A model generated the notes under the pieces. That model did no database searches. It had not been told where the DNA came from and worked only from the letters and a program-made list of their open reading frames with translations. Below, in pieces: positions 1 to 5,908 of a DNA stretch of 7,557 bases. This stretch comes from Bacteroidales bacterium Bact_20 (lineage in GTDB: Bacteria > Bacteroidota > Bacteroidia > Bacteroidales > DTU049), in assembly GCA_001603615.1 (NCBI GenBank), contig LUZL01000083.1:1-7557 (forward strand), read 5' to 3'. How positions within the stretch are numbered: the first letter of the stretch is position 1; each line of letters starts with the position of its first letter. A program made the translations under genes and the position numbers.

Positions 1-1434
1 GGCATTTGCAGTTTTATTAATTTTTTCTTTATAAATGTCTTGTCCTAATATATTTTTAATTGTTATTATACCAGTTTGTTCATTATTAAAATTAATTTTC
101 ACAAAATCACTAGCTGGATTTGGCAATATAGAAAAACTAGCTCCATTATAATCTGCAACACTATTGTCATGCAGAGTAGTGAATGATCTAATATCAGAAA
201 TAGCTTCGTCTCTCACGTGTTTTGCTTTAATCTGCCAATAGTATGTTTTATTGTATAATAAATATAAATCACGCAAAGGATAAACATATTTTGTAAGTTG
301 ATTATATAATGTATCTGTTGGATCTATAGTAACTATTTTAGCATTAGATAAATCGTTCAAAGTATCGTAATAAATCATGTATTGATTAGCAGCATAAATG
401 GGAGACCATTGTAAGGAGCCAGATATAGGATCTACATCGGTTGCATTATCTATAGGAGTAAGTAGTTGCACCTTATCTATAGTTTTAAATTTATATACTG
501 GACTCCAATCTGAAGTATCTAGGCTATGGTAATATCTAATTTTCCAATAACAATCCTTGTTAAATTTCAAAGCCCCAGTTCTTATAGCAACTGTAGTATC
601 ATACTTAACAGGAGTGGTCTGAATTTTAGTAATTTTTATCTGTAAGCTATCAAAAGGGTGGTAGAAATATATTGAAAAACTACTATCTTCGGACAATAAT
701 AGTTCACCACCATTACTTCCCCATATAGCATGAATTTTTATAGAATCGCCAGGGATGAAATTTGTATATTCATTCACCGGGAATTTCGGTATAATATCAG
801 TACTGTATTTTGTAGTAAAAGTTCTAATAGCTGACCAATCTGAACTATCTAAATCATGGTAAGCTTTTACTCTCCAGTAATATTTTTGACCATACATTAA
901 TCTATTAAAATTTTTAGAATCACTTAAAATCTCTGAATATTCTTGCATTAAACTACTACTAAAATCTCCAGCAGTGTCTAACTGAACTAAATATTTAGAA
1001 CCTGGTATAGTATCCCATTGTACAGTAATCAAAACTGGAGCCTTCCCTATATTATCTAAAGGGCTAACTAAAGTAGGTGCTCCTTTAGTACTAAAAGTCC
1101 ATACATCACTCCATGGTGAATATTGATTAATAGCATTCTTGGCTCTTACTCTCCAATAATAAGTAGTGCCATACATTAAATTACTAATACTATATGCAGA
1201 ATAAGAGGTCGGAATAGTCCTAAGCAAAGATGAATTAAAACTAGCACTAGTGTCTAATTGAAGCTCATATGAGACAGCACCACTTACACTTGTCCAATCC
1301 ATATCAAATTTTACATTTAAATTAACAGAATTATTAGCAGGTAATAATAGTGTAGGGGCCACAATTTTATCCTGTGCAGCAATACTTGTTAAAATTCCTA
1401 GGATTATTAATCCAAAAATTAAAATTCTTTTCAT
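1..1434 (-). CDS. Secreted FN3-repeat protein with T9SS type A sorting domain (partial, C-terminus off window)
   Basis: The frame is open for 478 codons from ATG at 1434 to the left edge with no stop. Residues 1-20 form a signal peptide (MKRILIFGLI, then a hydrophobic stretch ending SIAA) followed by Gln21. Four fibronectin-III-like units follow at about 27-116, 119-208, 214-318 and 322-420. Each ends in a Y-W-[RKQ]-[VI]-[KR] strand (YYWRVRA 92-98, YYWRVKA 185-191, CYWKIRY 295-301, YYWQIKA 398-404) and an F-[STK]-T strand. From about 432 a type A sorting domain begins (FSILPNPASDFVKI at 434-447, then a G-Q-D-I-Y strand); its last 20-30 residues are probably missing. The protein is expected to cross the outer membrane by the T9SS and be surface-anchored or released. 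FN3 units suggest adhesion or spacing, and no catalytic domain is seen. It starts 11 nt after the propeller gene's stop and is probably in its operon. There is no Shine-Dalgarno; the leader is A-rich. The exact role is unknown. Confidence 0.9.
   Translation of the reverse strand, partial: MKRILIFGLIILGILTSIAAQDKIVAPTLLLPANNSVNLNVKFDMDWTSVSGAVSYELQLDTSASFNSSLLRTIPTSYSAYSISNLMYGTTYYWRVRAKNAINQYSPWSDVWTFSTKGAPTLVSPLDNIGKAPVLITVQWDTIPGSKYLVQLDTAGDFSSSLMQEYSEILSDSKNFNRLMYGQKYYWRVKAYHDLDSSDWSAIRTFTTKYSTDIIPKFPVNEYTNFIPGDSIKIHAIWGSNGGELLLSEDSSFSIYFYHPFDSLQIKITKIQTTPVKYDTTVAIRTGALKFNKDCYWKIRYYHSLDTSDWSPVYKFKTIDKVQLLTPIDNATDVDPISGSLQWSPIYAANQYMIYYDTLNDLSNAKIVTIDPTDTLYNQLTKYVYPLRDLYLLYNKTYYWQIKAKHVRDEAISDIRSFTTLHDNSVADYNGASFSILPNPASDFVKINFNNEQTGIITIKNILGQDIYKEKINKTANA
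505..880 (-). repeat. Intragenic DNA repeat between FN3 units 2 and 3 (copies 505-550 and 835-880)
   Basis: The two 46-nt copies match at 34 positions without gaps. They encode YYWRVKAYHDLDSSDW in unit 2 and CYWKIRYYHSLDTSDW in unit 3. The match marks the C-terminal half of unit 3 as a copy related to unit 2, although the first part of unit 3 is diverged. Confidence 0.55.
869..1179 (-). repeat. Intragenic DNA repeat between FN3 units 1 and 2 (copies 869-900 and 1148-1179)
   Basis: The two 32-nt copies match at 25 positions without gaps, with mismatches mostly in the middle. They encode the LMYG-x2-YYWRV strand of FN3 units 1 and 2 of the secreted FN3 protein. Similarity that reaches the DNA level suggests these units arose by duplication within the gene. 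Confidence 0.6.
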
Positions 1435-1445
1435 ATTATTATTTT

Positions 1446-4121
1446 TTATTCTTTTACAAATTTAGAACTATACATTTTGTCTTTGCTTTGACAAGTAATA
1501 ATATAAGTGCCATTATTTAGAGTATTTACAGGTATTTGTATAGTAGGATTTGAATTATCACTAATTAATTTAACATAAACAAGTTGTCCATTCATATTAT
1601 AAATGCTAACAGTAAATGGTTTATTCCCCATTTGATTATTAATATATATATAATCTGTTGCAGGGTTTGGATAAACAAATAAATTATTATTTTCAGTTAC
1701 AAAGTCATCTATAGACACTACACGATATTTATAATTGGCGAAAATACCCCTACCATGAGTAGCAGCATAGATAACACCATAATTTGGTGTACCATATGTA
1801 TAAAAATTTTGTTGTGTAAGCATATATACTGGCAAATTGCCCATGCCTTCATTATCTGCACTCCAAGAAGGGGAGGTAAGAGATATATTGTCAGTCGTAT
1901 AAATACCATATTCTGTTCCCAACAAAATAATATTAGGATTTTCTTTCACTATTAAAGAAGCATATACTGGATATTTAGGTAAATTGCCAGTTTTATTAGT
2001 AAAAGTTGGTGAATCGCTAGTAGCATTGGTAGAATAAAAGACATAAGTTGTAGCATTATAACCACCTGCAGTTACAATCACTTTATTTGGGTCATCAGGA
2101 TTTACTGAGATAGAAGTTATAGGTCTATTAGAAATGTTATATATCTGATCTGTAGCTACTACAGAGTAAATACTACGATTATCAGCAGATAAGCTATCTT
2201 TAGCATTTAATAAATTGGAAATTCTATACACTTTGCCGTTACTAGTACCTACAAATAAATAATTATTATCGCTACTAATAGCCATACATTGTGGGTATTC
2301 AGATTGATTAGCAGTTGTAGCTATCCTATACCATTTAGGAGCTCCTGAGTAATCATGTAATCCACAAGTCATCCATATAGAACCTCTCAATCCAACAAAT
2401 AAATTAGCATATAAATAATCTTGCACTTTTATAGAATCACCAGGTGCTAAAGCAGAAGTTAATGTATCATATAAGAATAAACTACTTGTAGGGCTTTTAA
2501 CCATTATTACATCACCTGCATTTAAAGTTGTATCATTTAAATTTACAAAAGTTACACTATCAGTAGTATTAAAATCATAACCTTCTTTTAGAAGTATAGG
2601 TGCTAGATAAGAAGAAAAAGTATTTGCTCCCATATCACCACCACCTAATTGTTTGATATTTGCAAGTAATCCTGATGAGAAAAATGTTTGTGCATTACCA
2701 CCAAATTCATTAGATCTATATATTTCACCATATGGATAGGAACCGATGATCATCCTTTTATCTAAATTAGACATGGCTACATATCCACCAGTGCCGTATA
2801 AAAATGTTACAGCTTTAGTAGAATCTATGGTTTGTCTAGGTAATAAAACTGTACCATTATTATTAGTACCACCCATCAGCTGATTATAAGAATTAGCTGC
2901 AATAGTAAAAAATTGTGAAGTTACATAATTTCTATTGGCATTTGTAAATGTGAAAATATTATAAGTAGGATCTTTGATAGCTTTAAAAATACCACCATCA
3001 TTTGCTATATATACCAGCCCTTCCACATTTGGATCAAAGACAATTTTGTGTTGATGTGAATGTAAATATAATAAACTAGTCTCATCTAATCCGTAAGAAG
3101 ATATTCTTTCCCAATTACCACCATAATAATATTCCCATAAATCTATGCCTCCCATCAATATATGATTGGGATTATGTGGGTCTACAGCTAAAGCGCATGC
3201 ATAAAAACCTTGTTGATTAAATGGATAAAAGTTTGAGCTATTACCAGGACCTATTAACTCCCAATTGGCTCCACCATCACTAGATCTATATGCTCCACCT
3301 AAATTACCATTATTATCAATTATAACAGCATAAATAATATTGGAGTTAGTAGGCATTACAGCTATTTCTATTCTAGAAACTACATTTCCCCAAGGATTTG
3401 GAAGCTGAACAAAGCTCCCTTCGTCGCCATTAGTAGATTTATAGATATATCTATATAATGCTGCATATACTGTACCATCATTAGCCACTTCTACATCATA
3501 GCAGTTTTGAGTAGCTAAAGAACCACTTATCGGATTAACCCATGTTTGGCCACCATCATCAGATACTTGTAATCCTTTATGTGTAGCTGCAAAAAGTCTA
3601 TTACTAGTTAAATTTACTGCTAAATTATTAGTAAATAAAAATGGTGAAGTCTGACTAGTGACTTGTGTAGATGAAAGCAATTCAAACTCTGAACCATTGG
3701 GAGTAGTACTTTTATAAATACCATTACCTCTAAATCCACTTCCACCATTATTATCACCCATAGGACTAGCAAAATACTCGCCAGTACCTAAATAAAAATA
3801 TCCATTTTTATCTTGTATTAGTGAAGAAATGAATAAATTGTCAGGATTAGCAAATAAACTCCATGAAGTACCACTAGTAATACTTTTCCATAATCCACTA
3901 GATACTCCAGCTGCATAAATAATTGAGGAATTATTTTTATCTACCATTATTGCTCGAGTACGGCCTGATACATTTGTTGGTCCTACATTTATCCACTGTA
4001 ATTGTTGGGATTTCAGAGGAGTAGTCTTTAAATTATTTTTCCCTTTGTGGTTTTGAGCATTAATACCTAACGATAATGCCATTATTAATACTACAATAAA
4101 TAAAAATTTAAGTCTTCGCAT
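1446..4121 (-). CDS. Secreted Asp-box/VPS10-like beta-propeller protein with T9SS type A sorting domain
   Basis: This is a complete gene of 891 residues. Residues 1-22 are a signal peptide (MRRLKFLF plus a hydrophobic core, ending GINA before Gln23). The body resembles the BNR/Asp-box (sortilin VPS10-like) propellers common in Bacteroidota. An opening WINVGPTNVSGRTRAI stretch (43-58) leads into repeated blades with Asp boxes: SDDGGQTW at 187-194, SSDGGANW at 280-287, and a degenerate SITSGTSW at 80-87. The propeller closes with YAATHGRGIF (785-794). Between blades, about 508-582 looks like an inserted beta-rich domain. A full type A sorting domain occupies about 815-891 (VYPNPATDYIYI at 816-827, YNMNGQLVY at 841-849, NGTYII at 870-875, ending SSKFVKE). 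Such propellers are often labelled glycosyl hydrolase, but I see no sialidase catalytic set, so a binding role is equally possible. It lies 103 nt after lipA on the same strand, with a candidate promoter of its own at 4207-4214. Confidence 0.92.
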   Translation of the reverse strand: MRRLKFLFIVVLIMALSLGINAQNHKGKNNLKTTPLKSQQLQWINVGPTNVSGRTRAIMVDKNNSSIIYAAGVSSGLWKSITSGTSWSLFANPDNLFISSLIQDKNGYFYLGTGEYFASPMGDNNGGSGFRGNGIYKSTTPNGSEFELLSSTQVTSQTSPFLFTNNLAVNLTSNRLFAATHKGLQVSDDGGQTWVNPISGSLATQNCYDVEVANDGTVYAALYRYIYKSTNGDEGSFVQLPNPWGNVVSRIEIAVMPTNSNIIYAVIIDNNGNLGGAYRSSDGGANWELIGPGNSSNFYPFNQQGFYACALAVDPHNPNHILMGGIDLWEYYYGGNWERISSYGLDETSLLYLHSHQHKIVFDPNVEGLVYIANDGGIFKAIKDPTYNIFTFTNANRNYVTSQFFTIAANSYNQLMGGTNNNGTVLLPRQTIDSTKAVTFLYGTGGYVAMSNLDKRMIIGSYPYGEIYRSNEFGGNAQTFFSSGLLANIKQLGGGDMGANTFSSYLAPILLKEGYDFNTTDSVTFVNLNDTTLNAGDVIMVKSPTSSLFLYDTLTSALAPGDSIKVQDYLYANLFVGLRGSIWMTCGLHDYSGAPKWYRIATTANQSEYPQCMAISSDNNYLFVGTSNGKVYRISNLLNAKDSLSADNRSIYSVVATDQIYNISNRPITSISVNPDDPNKVIVTAGGYNATTYVFYSTNATSDSPTFTNKTGNLPKYPVYASLIVKENPNIILLGTEYGIYTTDNISLTSPSWSADNEGMGNLPVYMLTQQNFYTYGTPNYGVIYAATHGRGIFANYKYRVVSIDDFVTENNNLFVYPNPATDYIYINNQMGNKPFTVSIYNMNGQLVYVKLISDNSNPTIQIPVNTLNNGTYIITCQSKDKMYSSKFVKE

Positions 4122-4206
4122 ATTGATGTTTTTTAAAAAATTATACTTTATTAAAATTTTGCAGCCAAATTAATAATAAATATTTAAATGGATGTAAAAT
4201 TTTTTT

Positions 4207-4214
4207 CAAAATTA
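4207..4214 (-). promoter_or_regulatory. Candidate promoter for the propeller-FN3 operon (-7 TAATTTTG)
   Basis: The same octamer TAATTTTG occurs on the minus strand 10 nt after the lipA stop codon, 85 nt before the propeller start. It would give a leader of roughly 80 nt and allow the two cargo genes to be expressed separately from lipA. A weaker variant, TTAATTTG, lies at 4166-4173. No clear -33 element is seen for either, so this rests on the octamer and its place in the gap. Confidence 0.35.
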
Positions 4215-4230
4215 TAAAAATTTTTTATAA
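4212..4230. repeat. AT-only inverted repeat at the lipA stop codon, possible weak terminator
   Basis: TTATAAAAA (4212-4220) and its exact reverse complement (4222-4230) are separated by one base, and the lipA TAA (4225-4227) lies in one arm. A hairpin made only of A-U pairs would be weak, and no long U tract follows directly on the lipA transcript. It may be a poor terminator or just AT-rich sequence. Its left end overlaps the candidate -7 element at 4207-4214. Confidence 0.2.
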
Positions 4231-5070
4231 AATTTTTTCAGAATGATATGATGATCTCACTAATGGTGCTGACTCCACATAGGTAAATCCTTTTTCTAAA
4301 GCAATTTTTTTATATTCATTAAAAATTTGAGGAATGACATATTCCTTAACTGGATAATTATTTTTTGATGGTTGTAAATATTGACCAATAGTTAATATTT
4401 TACAATTTACATTTAATAAATCATCCATTACTTCTATAACTTCTTCAAATTTTTCACCTAATCCTACCATTATTCCACTTTTAGTAGTTAGACCAAAAGA
4501 TGCAGCTATATCTAAAGTATGTAAACTATTGTCATAAGTAGCCTTTGTTCTGATCTGCTTGGTTAATGATCTGACAGTTTCTAAATTATGTGAGAAAATA
4601 TCTGGGCTAGCATCAGCTACTATTTTTATTAAATCACGATTCCCATCAAAATCAGGTACTAAAACCTCTACAGTAAGATTTGCATTTTTTAAAAGTTGTA
4701 TACATTTAGCCCAATGATTTGCTCCTCTATCTGGCAAATCATCTCTTGTAACAGAAGTTAAAACCACATGCTTTAATGATAATTTTTGTGCTACTTCTAA
4801 AATATGCTCTGGTTCATTAGGATCTGGCGGTAGAGGTTTACCAGTATCTACTGCACAAAATTTACAATTTCTAGTACAAATATCACCTAATATCATAAAG
4901 GTAGCTGTTCCCTGCGACCAACATTCTGCTTTATTAGGGCACATACCACTTTCGCAAATAGTATGTAAGTTACCATTATTTAATGGAGAATGCAAATTAG
5001 AATATGAATCTAATGGTGTACGATTTACTTTTAGCCACTCTGGCTTTCTTAATATTTTTTCTTCACTCAT
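4225..5070 (-). CDS. lipA: Lipoyl synthase LipA
   Basis: LipA is a cytoplasmic radical-SAM enzyme that inserts two sulfurs into octanoyl groups on the lipoyl domains of 2-oxoacid dehydrogenases and on GcvH. The 281-residue length is normal for the family. The auxiliary [4Fe-4S] cluster ligands are Cys39, Cys44 and Cys50 (CESGMCPNKAEC). The radical-SAM cluster ligands are Cys65, Cys69 and Cys72 (CTRNCKFC, the CX3CX2C spacing typical of the family). The C-terminal RSSYH motif at 272-276 supplies the serine that ligates the auxiliary cluster. Other family blocks present are TSVTRDDLPDRGA (105-117), SHNLETV (160-166), KSGIMVGLGE (197-206) and YLQPS (231-235). The ATG overlaps the upstream barrel gene's TGA by 4 nt (ATGA, 5067-5070), so translation is probably coupled and no separate promoter is expected. 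No lipB or lplA is in the window. The enzyme looks intact and functional. Confidence 0.98.
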   Translation of the reverse strand: MSEEKILRKPEWLKVNRTPLDSYSNLHSPLNNGNLHTICESGMCPNKAECWSQGTATFMILGDICTRNCKFCAVDTGKPLPPDPNEPEHILEVAQKLSLKHVVLTSVTRDDLPDRGANHWAKCIQLLKNANLTVEVLVPDFDGNRDLIKIVADASPDIFSHNLETVRSLTKQIRTKATYDNSLHTLDIAASFGLTTKSGIMVGLGEKFEEVIEVMDDLLNVNCKILTIGQYLQPSKNNYPVKEYVIPQIFNEYKKIALEKGFTYVESAPLVRSSYHSEKIL

Positions 5071-5828
5071 TTAGCATTATAATTTTGACCTATATTGTAT
5101 TTTAAGAAAAAAGTAACAAAATAAAAATAATTCTTTTCATAAGCCATAATAGGTATTTTTTGTAAAAACAAATCTGCACTAGCACCTATATCTAGCCTTC
5201 TTATTTGATCTTGGCTATTATTAAAATCAAAACTAAATCCACCCTGTAAATATATACCAGGGTAATACTTTATTTTATCAAATCCAGAGAAAAAACTACC
5301 TCTCCCTAATATATCATTAATAGAATGCTCCTGAGGATTGTATCTCTGCTCTACTATTTCCCAATCATAATAAGAATTATATTTTTGTATCTGCAAATAT
5401 ACTGGTTTAGTAAAACCATTGCTAATGCCGAAAGAATAAAATCTACCAATAGATACACCACCCCAATATGGTTTAGAATATAATAAAGATGCAGATTTAA
5501 AGCCAGTTCTTAAAAAATAAACATAGTTTAGTTTACCATAAACAAAAGATTTAGCATTTATTATACCTTCTCTTCTTAGTTTAATTTCTTTAAAAGAATG
5601 AACATCTACAAATTCAATTAACATGCCATAATTATTGAATATATTAGCATTTTTACCAAAATCTACTAATAATCCCCACCCTTGAGTGTTTAAATTAGCT
5701 CCTACGCTGAAATATTGTTTCAGTAGAGTACCTCTTTCATAACCGCTGCCTATAGCTATATCCTCTTGTGCAAATAATACACTAGAAATAAAGATAAGCG
5801 CTATGAATATGAAATTCTTATAATTCAT
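5067..5828 (-). CDS. Probable outer-membrane beta-barrel protein, conserved hypothetical, coupled to lipA
   Basis: This is a complete gene of 253 residues. Residues 1-20 are a signal peptide (MNYKNFIF plus a hydrophobic core ending VLFA) followed by Gln21. The mature part has no hydrophobic helix but many alternating polar/aromatic strands, such as YFSVGANL (39-46), WGLLVDFG (51-58), GMLIEFVDV (68-76), SFVYGKLNYVYFLRTGF (94-110), GGVSIGRFYSFGI (123-135), YLQGGFSFDF (193-202), RLDIGASADLFL (211-222) and YFYFVTFFLKYNI (234-246). This is the pattern of a small outer-membrane barrel. From memory, similar uncharacterised proteins occur in other Bacteroidota, sometimes beside lipA; I could not check this by search. 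It is first in a two-gene unit with lipA. The final strand is followed by a short tail, GQNYNAK, rather than ending on an aromatic residue. A perfect -7 element lies only 5 nt before the ATG, so the mRNA may be nearly leaderless. Function is unknown. Confidence 0.8.
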   Translation of the reverse strand: MNYKNFIFIALIFISSVLFAQEDIAIGSGYERGTLLKQYFSVGANLNTQGWGLLVDFGKNANIFNNYGMLIEFVDVHSFKEIKLRREGIINAKSFVYGKLNYVYFLRTGFKSASLLYSKPYWGGVSIGRFYSFGISNGFTKPVYLQIQKYNSYYDWEIVEQRYNPQEHSINDILGRGSFFSGFDKIKYYPGIYLQGGFSFDFNNSQDQIRRLDIGASADLFLQKIPIMAYEKNYFYFVTFFLKYNIGQNYNAK

Positions 5829-5833
5829 AATTA

Positions 5834-5841
5834 CAAAATTA
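5834..5841 (-). promoter_or_regulatory. Candidate promoter for the barrel-lipA pair (-7 TAATTTTG)
   Basis: On the minus strand the octamer TAATTTTG fits TAnnTTTG exactly. A TCTG lies 18 nt upstream at about the -33 position, one mismatch from TTTG. The element ends 5 nt before the ATG at 5828, so transcription would begin at or very near the start codon. It faces away from the valS elements, making the 80-nt gap a compact divergent promoter region. Confidence 0.4.
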
Positions 5842-5876
5842 ATTATTTTTCATAAATTACAGATGATTTTAACATA

Positions 5877-5892
5877 TATTTTTGTAATTTTG
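5877..5892 (+). promoter_or_regulatory. Candidate valS promoter: two abutting TAnnTTTG -7 elements
   Basis: TATTTTTG (5877-5884) and TAATTTTG (5885-5892) both match the Bacteroidota -7 consensus TAnnTTTG and sit end to end. Starts would fall roughly 5-7 nt downstream of each, giving leaders of only about 10-20 nt before the valS ATG at 5909. I find no convincing -33 TTG/TTTG at the expected distance. The AT-rich background makes chance matches possible. Confidence 0.45.
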
Positions 5893-5908
5893 CACAAAAT
5901 TTATTAAT

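Noticed and set aside
1718..1955. Short open frames of about 63-66 codons on both strands inside the propeller gene
   Set aside because: They lie wholly inside a well-supported coding frame with clear protein motifs, and their translations show no recognisable domain or start context. They are shadows.
1446..4121. Sialidase or other glycosyl hydrolase activity for the propeller protein
   Set aside because: Asp boxes are structural and occur in many non-enzymatic propellers. I could not identify a sialidase Arg triad or an F/YRIP motif.
4122..4224. Riboswitch or small RNA in the gap before the propeller gene
   Set aside because: The sequence is nearly all A and T with no GC-containing stems or recognisable conserved core; only the candidate promoter and weak inverted repeat are supportable.
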